A stretch of DNA of 58,694 nt from a virus: IMG/VR virus record IMGVR_UViG_3300020463_002739, positions 1-58,694 of that record; one strand, written 5' to 3'. This document shows, piece by piece, positions 45,343-54,761 of this stretch; the stretch's first letter is position 1; every line of letters begins with the position of its first letter. The notes below the pieces were generated by a model. That model saw only the letters and a list, made by a program, of their open reading frames with translations, made no database searches and was not told the DNA's origin. The translations under genes were made by a program, and so were the position numbers.

Positions 45343-46307
45343 ATGTTTTAATAACAGGCGGGTCAGGTTACTTAGGTTCAGTAATTACCGAGTTACTACT
45401 TTCTGCAGGTGAAATTAACAAACTAACAATTTACGATAACTTAATGTATAATCAAACATCAACGATTGTACATGCTCATAGAAAAAACTTTGAATTTGTT
45501 TATGGTGATGTTAGAGATGAAGAAAAACTACTACCATATGTTCAAGAGGCAGATGTAATTATTCCCCTAGCTGCAATAGTTGGATTCCCTGCGTGTGATA
45601 GAGATAAAGATTTAGCAACCGCAGTAAATTATACTCATGTTAAATTTATTTGTGATAACCTAACTGATAATCAAAAAATATTATACCCAAATACAAATAG
45701 TGGATATGGAATAGGAGAGAATGGTGAGTGTACTGAGAAGAGTCCACTCAACCCCATATCACATTATGGAGTGACCAAAGTAAAGGCTGAAAAAGAGATT
45801 TTAAGAGTCGGTGGTATTTCGTTAAGACTTGCCACTGTCTTTGGTTCATCTGCTAGAATGAGAATGGATTTATTAGTAAATGAATTTGTTTATAAGGCAC
45901 TATCAGATAAATACATAACAATATTCGAAAAGAACTTCGTAAGAAATTATATACACATTAGAGATGTTGCAATGGCATTTAGATTTATGATTGAAAGATA
46001 TGATAAATATAGTGGAGAGGCATTCAATGTGGGATTATCAAATGCAAACTTAAGTAAACAACAACTTGTTGAAAAAATAAAATCTTATGTATCTGATTTT
46101 GCAATCACTTATTCTGATTACTACCAAGACCCAGATAAACGAGATTATATAGTATCAAATAAAAAGATAGAGGATACTGGTTGGGCACCAATATTTTCTT
46201 TAGATGATGGAATAGTAGAATTAATTAAAACATATAAAATTTTAATTTCTGATTTGAGCTCAAAATACAGAAATGGATTTCCTTTAAGTTATGGCAATAG
46301 GACGTAG
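45318..46307 (+). CDS. NAD-dependent sugar epimerase/dehydratase (SDR, canonical)
   Basis: This 329-residue extended SDR has the NAD motif ITGGSGYLGS (12-21), the segment IPLAAIVGFPACDRD and the canonical catalytic pair SHYGVTK (Y-x3-K). Related enzymes convert UDP-, CDP- or dTDP-sugars at C4 or C4/C6. The overlap with its neighbour is 25 bases. Together with the RmlC-like gene next door it could supply an epimerised deoxy- or keto-sugar. Confidence 0.82.
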   Translation: MSKKGNYINVLITGGSGYLGSVITELLLSAGEINKLTIYDNLMYNQTSTIVHAHRKNFEFVYGDVRDEEKLLPYVQEADVIIPLAAIVGFPACDRDKDLATAVNYTHVKFICDNLTDNQKILYPNTNSGYGIGENGECTEKSPLNPISHYGVTKVKAEKEILRVGGISLRLATVFGSSARMRMDLLVNEFVYKALSDKYITIFEKNFVRNYIHIRDVAMAFRFMIERYDKYSGEAFNVGLSNANLSKQQLVEKIKSYVSDFAITYSDYYQDPDKRDYIVSNKKIEDTGWAPIFSLDDGIVELIKTYKILISDLSSKYRNGFPLSYGNRT

Positions 46308-46896
46308 TATATATTACAAAGAAAGAAGTTGGAATGATTTTCATTTTTACTCATCAAAGGTTCTTACTGGTGGAGTAAAAATTATACAACCATCGGTTTA
46401 CCACGAATCAAGAGGTGAAATATCTACAACATATCATTCAGATTATTATGACAAGTTAATACCAGTAGAAGAAAGAAATAAAGGTGTTGGATTTAAACAC
46501 GATAGATATTCAAAATCAGAAGAAGGTGTTCTAAGAGGATTACATTGGGATGATAAAACATGGAAACTTGTTTCGTGTTTGACTGGTAAAATTTATTTGG
46601 TAGTTTTGGATGTAAGGGAAGGTAATAGAACTCGAAATCCACAATATGGAAGTTGGGAAACTTATATACTTTCACCTTCAACACAAACACAAGTATTAAT
46701 CCCACCGGGATTTGCTAATGGACACTATGTAATGGAGAAAAACTCAGTTTTTTATTACAAGTTGGCATACGATGGTGAGTTTAATGATGTAGATAAACAA
46801 AAAACAATAAAATGGAATAGTAAGAAGTTCAATATAGAGTGGCCTTGTACTAATCCGATAATTTCAAAAAGAGATGCAAATGGAAGCGATTCGTAA
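46291..46896 (+). CDS. RmlC/RfbC-like sugar 3,5-epimerase
   Basis: This 201-residue cupin has the family marks: HESRGEISTTYH in place of the usual FxDxRGxF segment, VLRGLHW with the catalytic His, VVLDVREGNRTRNPQYGSW and IPPGFANGHYV. In the family these enzymes epimerise C3 and C5 of 4-keto-6-deoxy sugar nucleotides. It overlaps the preceding SDR by 17 bases and the following thiamine-enzyme gene by 23. It is probably part of one sugar-nucleotide pathway with them. Confidence 0.85.
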   Translation: MAIGRSIYYKERSWNDFHFYSSKVLTGGVKIIQPSVYHESRGEISTTYHSDYYDKLIPVEERNKGVGFKHDRYSKSEEGVLRGLHWDDKTWKLVSCLTGKIYLVVLDVREGNRTRNPQYGSWETYILSPSTQTQVLIPPGFANGHYVMEKNSVFYYKLAYDGEFNDVDKQKTIKWNSKKFNIEWPCTNPIISKRDANGSDS

Positions 46897-47521
46897 TTTA
46901 GATAATCATCAAGATAGATGGGTTGATGGTAATTGGTCTGAACAAGATTTGATTAACTTTGAAGATGATATCATATCCCATTGGGAAAATGGAGAAATCA
47001 GAGGCCCAATTCACCTATCAAATGGTAACGAAAAACAACTAATAGAAATATTCAAAAAAATAGGAGTCGGTGATTGGGTTTTCTCAACTTGGAGGTCTCA
47101 TTATCATGCACTTTTACATGGAATAGAACCATCTGTACTTAAACAAAAAATATTAGATGGAAAATCAATTACAATAGTGGATAAAGAGTGTAAGTTTTAC
47201 TCATCAGCTATTGTTACTGGTACTTTACCGATTGCGTTAGGTGTTGCGAAGGCACTAAAGTTAAAAGGTATTGATGAAAAAGTTTGGGTTTTCTTAGGAG
47301 ATATGGCTTTTGAAACAGGTCTTTTCTATGAAGTTCACAAATACGCACATAACTATGGGTTACCTCTTCATTTTATTGTGGAGGATAATGGTGTAAGTAC
47401 AAACACACCAACATTAGATACATGGAATGGACTTCAACGAGGTGTACCAGAAGATGTAATTTATTATAAGTATGAATCAAAGTACCCACATTATGGTACT
47501 GGTAAATGGGTAGTATTTTAA
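46874..47521 (+). CDS. transketolase-like enzyme, N-terminal (alpha) half, ThDP-binding
   Basis: This 215-residue protein has the thiamine-diphosphate motif GDMAFETG (from G142) ending EDNGVS (N172), 30 residues apart as in the family. It has a YSSAIVTGTLPIALGVAKAL segment before it, the same arrangement as transketolase and E1-alpha subunits. The C-terminal pyrimidine-binding half is missing here; it is encoded separately at 49433. The start may be ATG 46874 or 46880. It would form an active site with the 49433 product and transfer or remove a two-carbon unit. Confidence 0.8.
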   Translation: MQMEAIRNLDNHQDRWVDGNWSEQDLINFEDDIISHWENGEIRGPIHLSNGNEKQLIEIFKKIGVGDWVFSTWRSHYHALLHGIEPSVLKQKILDGKSITIVDKECKFYSSAIVTGTLPIALGVAKALKLKGIDEKVWVFLGDMAFETGLFYEVHKYAHNYGLPLHFIVEDNGVSTNTPTLDTWNGLQRGVPEDVIYYKYESKYPHYGTGKWVVF

Positions 47522-48462
47522 TGGCAACAAAAGGAATGATATTAGTAACTGGTTGTAGTGGTTTAGTAGGAACACATTTATGTCAAAAATTAGAAGAGAA
47601 TGGATACGCAGTAGTTGGTGTTGATATAAAATATTCTCATGAATTACCTGCAACTGAACAATTTCAATATCACAATATTGATTTAAGAGATGCAGATGAT
47701 GTTAGAGTTCTGTTTGACCAATACGAATTTACAGCAGTAATAAATGCGTTTGGTGTTAAGGGTTCACCAATTAGAGCAAAAGAAAAACCTATTGATTTTT
47801 TAGAACCATCAATTAAAGTAAATACAAATATTATAGATAATTGTGTAAGAACTAATTGTTGGTTAGTTTACATGAGTTCGGTGGGTGTATACGAACCTGC
47901 AGAGGTATTTGAAGAAAGTTCAGTATGGAAAACTTTACCATCACCAAACGATTGGTTTCCATCTTGGAGTAAAAGAATACCAGAACTTTATTTAGAAGCA
48001 TATAAAGTACAAGAAAAATACAAAAAATATACAATAGTTAGACCTGCAAACATCTTTGGGGAATACGATAACTTCGGTGAAGGTGCAACTGTAATCGGAG
48101 CAACTTGTAGAAAAGTTTATGAATCTGATGGTGAGATTGAAGCATGGGGAGATGGTACACCAACAAGAGATTTCATATATGCAGGGGATGTTGCTGATGG
48201 GTGTATTAAGTGTTTTGAAGAACGATTACATCTTATTACTAATTTAGGTAGTGGAGAAGAAATATCTATCAAGAGAATGATTGAAACAGTATCTAAAGTA
48301 AGTGGTAAAGAAATAAAAATTAATTGGGATACATCCAAACCCAATGGTGATATGAAAAGAAGAATGAGCACAAACATTCAAGAACAATTTAAATTATTAC
48401 CAAAACTTGGATTCGAAGAAGGAATACTAAGAACATACGAATATTATGAAAAAAACAGATAA
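47521..48462 (+). CDS. SDR-family epimerase/dehydratase lacking the usual catalytic tyrosine (1)
   Basis: This 313-residue protein starts at ATG 47521 (TAATG overlap; an upstream ATG at 47506 in frame is less likely). It has VTGCSGLVGTHL (9-20). Where the catalytic Y-x3-K normally lies it reads WFPSWSKRI, so the tyrosine position is P147 and only K151 is kept. The segment after it, IVRPANIFGEYDNFGEGATV, is typical. NAD binding should be kept, while the proton-relay step would differ. It lies between the two thiamine-enzyme halves. Confidence 0.8.
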   Translation: MATKGMILVTGCSGLVGTHLCQKLEENGYAVVGVDIKYSHELPATEQFQYHNIDLRDADDVRVLFDQYEFTAVINAFGVKGSPIRAKEKPIDFLEPSIKVNTNIIDNCVRTNCWLVYMSSVGVYEPAEVFEESSVWKTLPSPNDWFPSWSKRIPELYLEAYKVQEKYKKYTIVRPANIFGEYDNFGEGATVIGATCRKVYESDGEIEAWGDGTPTRDFIYAGDVADGCIKCFEERLHLITNLGSGEEISIKRMIETVSKVSGKEIKINWDTSKPNGDMKRRMSTNIQEQFKLLPKLGFEEGILRTYEYYEKNR

Positions 48463-49429
48463 AATTTTAGTTACAGGTGCAAGTGGGTTTATTGGTTCAA
48501 GATTAATAAAACACTTATACGAAAATGGATTTACAAATATAAGAACAACCTCATTTAGTAGAGATTTAAGAGAATACTACGATGGTATCGAACATATGAA
48601 AGGGAACTTACAAAACGCAGATTTTTGTGAAGAAGTTTCTAAAGATGTAGATGTTGTATTTCATGCAGCAGCAAATACATCAAACGCATTAGATACGAAA
48701 GTAAATCCTTTACTGCATGTTACACCCAATGTAGAGATGAATGTAAACCTTATGGAACAAAGTTGGAGAAACAAAGTTCGTAAGTTTATTTTTATTTCAT
48801 CTAATACAACTTATCCAGATATTGGAGATGAGTATTGTACAGAGGATATAAGTGTACAGACACCAAATATTTATCCTGTCTACAAAGCAGTGGGTTGGAT
48901 GAAGAGATATGGTGAAACACTTTGTGATTTCTTTTCTAATCAGATACATGACCCGATGCAGTGTGTAATCATAAGACCATCAAATGCATTTGGACCAAAT
49001 GATAAGTATGATTTTGAGAAGTGTCATGTTACACCTGCTAATATTAGAAAGGTAGCAGATAATCTAAATCCTATACCACTATGGGGTGATGGTACTGAGG
49101 TACGAGATATCATTCATGTAGATGATATGGTGAGTGGATTTGCAACAGTTGCAGAGAAAGTTGATACTTACGATATCTACAATGTATGTTATGGTGAAGG
49201 CTATACTGTAATGGAAGTATTAGAACTTATCAAAAAGATTGAGGGGAACGACAATCCTATCGAATTCGTAAACAACAAGGCACCTATGATTCCTAAAAGA
49301 TTATTATCAAACGAGAAACTAAAAAAGTTGGGATGGAAACCTAAGTACGATTTAAGAAGTGGATTAGAAAACGCAATAAATTGGTATAAAGAACACAAAC
49401 ACGAATATGACCCTAATTCAAAACCTTAA
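48446..49429 (+). CDS. SDR-family epimerase/dehydratase lacking the usual catalytic tyrosine (2)
   Basis: This 327-residue protein has VTGASGFIGSRL at the N-terminus and RPSNAFGPNDKYDFEKCHV in the substrate region. At the active site it reads KAVGWMKRYGETL: the lysine is present but valine takes the tyrosine position. I recall AVGWMKR-type SDRs in other bacteria, so this may be a family trait. It overlaps the previous SDR by 17 bases and ends 3 bases before the thiamine-enzyme C-terminal half. Confidence 0.8.
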   Translation: MKKTDKILVTGASGFIGSRLIKHLYENGFTNIRTTSFSRDLREYYDGIEHMKGNLQNADFCEEVSKDVDVVFHAAANTSNALDTKVNPLLHVTPNVEMNVNLMEQSWRNKVRKFIFISSNTTYPDIGDEYCTEDISVQTPNIYPVYKAVGWMKRYGETLCDFFSNQIHDPMQCVIIRPSNAFGPNDKYDFEKCHVTPANIRKVADNLNPIPLWGDGTEVRDIIHVDDMVSGFATVAEKVDTYDIYNVCYGEGYTVMEVLELIKKIEGNDNPIEFVNNKAPMIPKRLLSNEKLKKLGWKPKYDLRSGLENAINWYKEHKHEYDPNSKP

Positions 49430-49432
49430 ATT

Positions 49433-49981
49433 ATGAGTAAACCAGAATTTACACCTTATGTAGATGCATTAACAGAGGCAATGAAACTTTGTATGGAAGA
49501 TGATAAAACAATATTCATCGGACAACAAATAATTTATTATGGAAATCCAATGAGTAAAACGATTGAGGGGTTACCAAAAGAAAGAATGATAGAAACGCCC
49601 GTCATGGAAGAAACTCAAATGGGAATGAGTATGGGATTAGCAATGACAGGACATCAAGTTGTTACTTTTTACCCAAGATGGGATTTCTTAATTCTTGCAT
49701 GTAATCAATTAGTAAACCATTTAGATAAATTAGAAGCAATGTCTGATGGTACTTGGAAACCAAATGTAATTGTAAGAGTTGGCAAGGGTTCAGATAAACC
49801 ATTAGACCCCGGTCATCAACACAAGGCAGATTACACCGAACCATTTAAACAAATCTTAACTAATGCAACTGTGAAAGAATTAAAAAATCCAAATGATATT
49901 TTACCTGCTTACAAAAAAGCACTAAATGAAGGTGGAATACATATTTTAGTTGAATATCCAGAGTTGTATTATGAGCAATAA
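49433..49981 (+). CDS. transketolase-like enzyme, pyrimidine-binding (beta) half
   Basis: This 182-residue protein resembles the second domain of transketolase or E1-beta. Visible are DALTEAMKLCMEDDKTIFIG, ETPVMEETQMGMSMGLAMTGH with the conserved Glu that activates thiamine diphosphate, and FYPRWDFLILACNQL. A GHQHKADYTEP segment follows. It partners the 46874 product. The two halves are separated by two SDR genes instead of being adjacent. It overlaps the next gene by 11 bases. Confidence 0.78.
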   Translation: MSKPEFTPYVDALTEAMKLCMEDDKTIFIGQQIIYYGNPMSKTIEGLPKERMIETPVMEETQMGMSMGLAMTGHQVVTFYPRWDFLILACNQLVNHLDKLEAMSDGTWKPNVIVRVGKGSDKPLDPGHQHKADYTEPFKQILTNATVKELKNPNDILPAYKKALNEGGIHILVEYPELYYEQ

Positions 49982-51410
49982 GTTAATTAGAGTTTTTGAT
50001 TGGACAGGGCCACTCGGTCTTATACCAAATGGATTAAATTACAAATATTTAGATTCATATACTAAACACGATTTTACAAATCAACAACCTCTGTTTGATG
50101 ATTTCATAGGTAAATTCGAGCAAGTTGCAGTTTATGATTGTCATCACAATATAGACCCATGTATTTTAGAAGATGTTCATGTTTCAAAATATAATGATAA
50201 TAAATTTTCTATATATCCAATTACTGCATATGGTAGTTTAATGTGTTGTCTTGGGAGAGATTTTGGGTTTCACATGAATAGACCTATTTTTGATTTTATA
50301 TCAGAAAAATCCAAAGAAATAATTAGAAAACAAAAAAACTTATTTATCTTATTAGATTATAGTAGTGAAGGTGATATTAGAGAAGATGTATTTGAGGCTA
50401 TTCATGTTGGATTGGCCGATAATAATCTCCCCGCAAGTAAATTAATATTTACTTGTTCTGCATTAAACACTTTAGATATTTACAAAAGTTGGTTAAGTAA
50501 TAACGAGGTAGAAGAAAAAATTAAAGTTGCAACATATCCATGGGCAGTGATGGCAAAGGCAAAAGAATTAACTGATATTTTAACTCGTAATCAATTTACT
50601 TTTAAAGGTGGTAAATCAACATATGAACAAACTAATAAAATAGATTTCATAAACCCAAGAAAACACAAGTTTTTACTTTTAAATAGAAGGTTAAAACCAC
50701 ATCGAATTATTTTATTATCTCTTTTAGAACATGATGGGTTGTTAAAAGATAATCTTGTATCTTTTGATTTAGATTTGTTATATTGTAAAGAGGCAGGAAT
50801 GGAATTTGAAGCTACATTGATTCACGATAGAACTCATAGAGGTGTACCATACGAACCTAATAGACAAACTATACATAAAATACTAAAAGGTTATAGAAGT
50901 TTAAAGAAAAGAAAAAAACAAATAGTTGATAACGATAATATAGATTCTGTATGGGGGTTTGGTTATGAAAATAAAGAAGATTATCAAAATACTTACTTTA
51001 GTGTTGTTAGTGAAACCTTATTTTATGAAACTGGCACATATTTAAGTGAAAAAATATTTAAACCTATTGCACACTGTCATCCATTTGTATTAATTTCAAG
51101 ACCAAATAGTTTAGAGTATCTGAAAATTATAGGATTCAAAACCTTTGGTGATTTTTGGGATGAAAGTTATGATACCATAGTAGATGATTCTGAAAGAATG
51201 GATAAAATATATAAGTTAGTAAAACAATTAGCAGAAAAATCAGATGAAGAATGGATTGAGTTGTATAAAAAAATAAAACCAATACTAATCTATAACAGAA
51301 ATCATTTACTTAAGTTTCAAAAAGACCATGAACAGATTAGTGAAAAGTGGAGTAATAAATTAAAAAAGTTAGCATATGAATCTATTGAAGAAAATTATTC
51401 ACTTCTTTAA
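49971..51410 (+). CDS. glycosyltransferase-like protein (paralogue 3 of 3)
   Basis: This 479-residue protein starts at ATG 49971. Its C-terminal segment SEKIFKPIAHCHPFVLISRP followed by LKIIGFKTFGDFWDESYD matches the two paralogues. The N-terminal half (RVFDWTGPLGLIPNGLNYKY) is different. A basic middle stretch with NRRLKPHRIILLSLLE is typical of this phage family. It belongs to the glycan cluster; the donor sugar is unknown. Confidence 0.65.
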   Translation: MSNKLIRVFDWTGPLGLIPNGLNYKYLDSYTKHDFTNQQPLFDDFIGKFEQVAVYDCHHNIDPCILEDVHVSKYNDNKFSIYPITAYGSLMCCLGRDFGFHMNRPIFDFISEKSKEIIRKQKNLFILLDYSSEGDIREDVFEAIHVGLADNNLPASKLIFTCSALNTLDIYKSWLSNNEVEEKIKVATYPWAVMAKAKELTDILTRNQFTFKGGKSTYEQTNKIDFINPRKHKFLLLNRRLKPHRIILLSLLEHDGLLKDNLVSFDLDLLYCKEAGMEFEATLIHDRTHRGVPYEPNRQTIHKILKGYRSLKKRKKQIVDNDNIDSVWGFGYENKEDYQNTYFSVVSETLFYETGTYLSEKIFKPIAHCHPFVLISRPNSLEYLKIIGFKTFGDFWDESYDTIVDDSERMDKIYKLVKQLAEKSDEEWIELYKKIKPILIYNRNHLLKFQKDHEQISEKWSNKLKKLAYESIEENYSLL

Positions 51411-51504
51411 AGAAAGAAGAGAAAAGAAAGAAAAAGAAAAATTATACAGAAAGAAATTGGAAGAGCTCAGAAAGAGAGACCCATTTATCTATAAAAATAA
51501 ATAA
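51376..51504 (+). CDS. small basic protein (42 residues)
   Basis: ATG 51376 lies inside the end of the previous gene in another frame, and the stop is one base before the next ATG (51506). The product MNLLKKIIHFFKERREKKEK, then ELRKRDPFIYKNK, is very basic and helical. The RDPFIYK ending is a feature I recall in small proteins of phage glycosylation regions. It could bind a membrane through its N-terminal amphipathic helix or act as an accessory peptide. Confidence 0.6.
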   Translation: MNLLKKIIHFFKERREKKEKEKLYRKKLEELRKRDPFIYKNK

Positions 51505-51505
51505 T

Positions 51506-52519
51506 ATGAAAATAGTACACTCTTGGGCAGATGTTAAATCTAATTCCAATACTAAAGAAAATAAGTTTTTCTTAGTAATGACATTGTTAAGTGTTTTATC
51601 AGCAAAGAAAACTTTTGGTAACATTCACCTTGTTACTAATGAACGAGGTAAAAAACTTTTTGAAGAGTTGGAATTTCCATATGATTCAATTACAACTGAA
51701 TTAGAAGGAAAACAATTTCAACATGGTTCGTATGCGATGGGTAAGTTGTATGCGTATGTTGCACAAGATAAACCTTTTCTTCATATAGATAATGATACTT
51801 TCTTATTTGAATCAAGATTAGTAGGTAATTCATATCCAATCACATTTAGTTTTCCAGATATAAACCAACCACTAAATATGAAGGCATGGGAAATGGCAAA
51901 CAAAACTTATTTCGATACTTACACTAAATTAAAACATCTTTTTGATGAAGAGTTTTTTTATAGAACAAGATTTGATGTTGTTCCAAACGCATGTATCTTT
52001 GGAGGACATAATTTAAGATATATAAAGGATACTTACAATCAAATTTTACAAATATATGAAGAAAATGTAGATGAGTTATCTTCTTTAAAATATTCAAGTG
52101 CATTATTAGAGCAAGGATTATTTTTTCCAATGTTATCTTTACTATTCGAAGAAGTTACTGCATCAAAAAGATGGATAAACGATAATTCTTTTATTTGGTC
52201 ACAATCGCAACCACTACAAATTGAATTTGGTGAAGTATTAATACATGGTCAAAAACTTTTACAAATAAATCAAAGAGAAAGAACATTTCCAGGTGGTTCA
52301 AAAACATGCTTCTATGATAATAAATTAAAAATACTCATTGATAACTGGTTCGGTGGATTTTTACATCTTGGAGGATTTAGAGAAGATGTAGTTTTCCAAT
52401 GGATAGTTTTTGAAAAACTAAAAAAGTATTATGATTACAAAAAATGTTACAATAACATATGTAAAAAATATAAAGACCAAGAAAAATGGGAAACAAACAT
52501 ATTTGGGACAATCATTTAA
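51506..52519 (+). CDS. GT-A-like (DUF6734-type) protein A
   Basis: This 337-residue protein has GT-A-like topology. It has the nucleotide-type start MKIVHSWADVKSNSNTKEN, the DxD-like site FLHIDNDTFLFESRL, and later WFGGFLHLGGFREDV. The neighbour at 53823 has an equivalent FLDNDFIL site. It may be a transferase using a metal-bound sugar nucleotide. The end overlaps the next gene by 34 bases. The family name is from memory. Confidence 0.6.
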   Translation: MKIVHSWADVKSNSNTKENKFFLVMTLLSVLSAKKTFGNIHLVTNERGKKLFEELEFPYDSITTELEGKQFQHGSYAMGKLYAYVAQDKPFLHIDNDTFLFESRLVGNSYPITFSFPDINQPLNMKAWEMANKTYFDTYTKLKHLFDEEFFYRTRFDVVPNACIFGGHNLRYIKDTYNQILQIYEENVDELSSLKYSSALLEQGLFFPMLSLLFEEVTASKRWINDNSFIWSQSQPLQIEFGEVLIHGQKLLQINQRERTFPGGSKTCFYDNKLKILIDNWFGGFLHLGGFREDVVFQWIVFEKLKKYYDYKKCYNNICKKYKDQEKWETNIFGTII

Positions 52520-53826
52520 AAGTAAATCTTCACAACTTTGGATGTAAAAAGATTTTTGTAATCAGTAGAGATGATGCAACGAGGAGAAGAAAAGATTTCG
52601 AATCTGCATGGTCACATTTTGATGGATTTGATTACGAATTTGTAGATGCAGTTAAAACTGAAGATATAAATGTTGACGAGGTAAAGAGCGATAAGTTCTA
52701 TGATGCTGCAGGTTCTTTATCAAAAACAATTTATGCTACATTTTTATCTCATCAAAAAGTTTATAAAAAAATTTGTAAACAACCAGAGTTTCTTCAGAAA
52801 GACCAATCCATTCCCTTTCTTGTCATGGAAGATGATGCAAGACCTACACCTGCACTTATAGATTCTATTTACGATGGTGAATATAAAGAAATTCTAAAAA
52901 GATTAGATAAATATTCTTGGGATGTTGTATTTTGGGGTAGACAACACAAAAAAATAGATACACAAAAAAGAATTGATGATTTAATTGGAAAACCAACTTT
53001 ATTTGTTGGTTGGGGTGCACATGCATATGCACTTCCTTCATATTTTGCATATGAACTAATTCGAAGAGGTACTCCTATAGAAATGGCAGCAGATTGTTTC
53101 ATAGATTATGTACTTCATGAGAAACAAGGTAGATATCTTTCACCTTATTTTTCTTTTGTAAGACAGTTGGTTCATATAAATGGTCTAATAATATTAGAAC
53201 CAGACGATGAAAATTTTGAATACTCTTCAACTACACAAAGAAACTATAAAGTTCTTGGAAAACGAAAGGGTAAGTACGAATGGATTCATGAAGATATACA
53301 AGAATGGGTAGATGGTGTAGAAGATATAGAACTAAATGGTTGGCTAACTAAAAAGATTACTTTGAGTGGTACTAAACAAAAAAAATATTTACTTGACTGG
53401 CAAGAACAATGGAGAAAGGTATCAAAATCTAATCAACCAATTCTTGAGTTCTTAAATACTTTAGATGGGAAAAACAAATCATTATTAGATTTAGGATGTG
53501 GTGAAGGAGTTTTGTCTGAGTTGGCAATAAAAAGAGGATTCAAGGTTACATCAGTTGATAATGGTAATACACCTTATAAAAACAATACAAAATTAGATAC
53601 AAAGGATTTAGAGGGAGAGTGGGATTATATAGTTGCAGCAGGATTTCCACCAAGCCAGATACCTAAAAAAGTAAAATGTAAAAATTTTATTTACACTACT
53701 TCAAGAATTGATTTTCAAAAAATGTATGAGGGTGATTTATATATTTCAAATAAAATTTATGTAAGAACAAATTTAAAACCATTAGAAAATTGGGAAAAAA
53801 TTAATATAAAAGAAAGTTTGTTATGA
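52486..53826 (+). CDS. GT25-like glycosyltransferase fused to a methyltransferase
   Basis: This 446-residue protein has two parts. Residues about 20-250 resemble GT25 (LPS beta-galactosyltransferase family), with KIFVISRDDATRRRKDF, LSHQKVY, LVMEDDARP (E115, D116, D117) and GWGAHAYALP. Residues about 300-446 are a class I methyltransferase with the SAM motif LLDLGCGEG (D335, G337, G339). The two activities would add and then methylate a sugar. The start overlaps the previous gene by 34 bases; no later ATG gives a full N-terminus. Confidence 0.75.
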   Translation: MGNKHIWDNHLKVNLHNFGCKKIFVISRDDATRRRKDFESAWSHFDGFDYEFVDAVKTEDINVDEVKSDKFYDAAGSLSKTIYATFLSHQKVYKKICKQPEFLQKDQSIPFLVMEDDARPTPALIDSIYDGEYKEILKRLDKYSWDVVFWGRQHKKIDTQKRIDDLIGKPTLFVGWGAHAYALPSYFAYELIRRGTPIEMAADCFIDYVLHEKQGRYLSPYFSFVRQLVHINGLIILEPDDENFEYSSTTQRNYKVLGKRKGKYEWIHEDIQEWVDGVEDIELNGWLTKKITLSGTKQKKYLLDWQEQWRKVSKSNQPILEFLNTLDGKNKSLLDLGCGEGVLSELAIKRGFKVTSVDNGNTPYKNNTKLDTKDLEGEWDYIVAAGFPPSQIPKKVKCKNFIYTTSRIDFQKMYEGDLYISNKIYVRTNLKPLENWEKINIKESLL

Positions 53827-54755
53827 GTTATCCAATAAATGGTAAAATGGTCTTTGTTAATTGGACACCACCATATTTCGATAGTAAAAATATGACTGGT
53901 TATAGAAAGTTACAGTTAAATGAAATATATTCTTTAGATTTAGACGAGTACTCTATGGTTGATTATGAATACTATTCACATCAAGTTGCAATAATTAACG
54001 CAAGAAAGTGGTCAACATTCCCAACAAAACTATATACAGATAGAAATGGATTTAATTGGTATAAAAAAAATAATTTGTTAAAACTATTTGATGAAATTGA
54101 TTTCGAAGTTTTAGAAAACTACAAACAGAACTATAGCGTTAATAGTGGTAGATTTTGGGCTAGTGGTAAAGTTTATGCAATCTGTCATGAAGAACCACCT
54201 TTCATTTTTTTAGATAATGATTTTATATTAAACAGTAAACCACCAGAATGGATATTTGAGAAAGATTTAGTTTTTCCACAATGGGAGATACAAAGAGGTG
54301 ATTATTTCGTCACCCCAAAAATGTTAAATGATTATGATTTAGATATTCCTAATTTTTCACAAAATATGATGATGCCAAATACATCATTCTTGTATATCAA
54401 TAACAAAGAACTATTAACAAAGTTAAAAAAACAACATTTAGATATGGTTACTAAAGTTTACAAAAAAGATATACCAGATGTATTCAATGTTTTATCAGAC
54501 CAAGGCTTAATTGGTTATATAAGTAGAGAACTAAATTTAAATGTAGATACACTTGAAGATATGATGTACCTTGCATATCACGAGTTAGATGAAACTGTTG
54601 GTGCAACACCTATGTGGGTTGGTGAATCAACTGATAAAGAAAAACTTGATTATGAACATTTGTGGTTTGGTAAGTATAGATTAAAAGTAGATAAGCAATA
54701 TAAAGAAGAAAGAATAAAAGAGTGGAAAAAGGTAATTTTTAATTCACTAATTTAA
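53823..54755 (+). CDS. GT-A-like (DUF6734-type) protein B
   Basis: This 310-residue protein is related in layout to the 51506 protein: an NGKMVFVNWTPPYF start, SGKVYAICHEEPPFIFLDND with the DxD-like site, and a C-terminal DYEHLWFGKYRLKVD. It is the last gene of the glycan cluster and ends 37 bases before the giant multi-domain gene. It overlaps the GT25-methyltransferase gene by 4 bases (ATGA). The function as a transferase is inferred from the DxD-type site. Confidence 0.6.
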   Translation: MSYPINGKMVFVNWTPPYFDSKNMTGYRKLQLNEIYSLDLDEYSMVDYEYYSHQVAIINARKWSTFPTKLYTDRNGFNWYKKNNLLKLFDEIDFEVLENYKQNYSVNSGRFWASGKVYAICHEEPPFIFLDNDFILNSKPPEWIFEKDLVFPQWEIQRGDYFVTPKMLNDYDLDIPNFSQNMMMPNTSFLYINNKELLTKLKKQHLDMVTKVYKKDIPDVFNVLSDQGLIGYISRELNLNVDTLEDMMYLAYHELDETVGATPMWVGESTDKEKLDYEHLWFGKYRLKVDKQYKEERIKEWKKVIFNSLI

Positions 54756-54761
54756 TATTGC

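Noticed and set aside
48446-49429. A Y-x3-K motif (YPVYK) in the second tyrosine-less SDR
   Set aside because: The spacing to the GWMKRYGE segment shows that the catalytic lysine is the later one, so this YPVYK is probably a chance match. An alignment could change this view.
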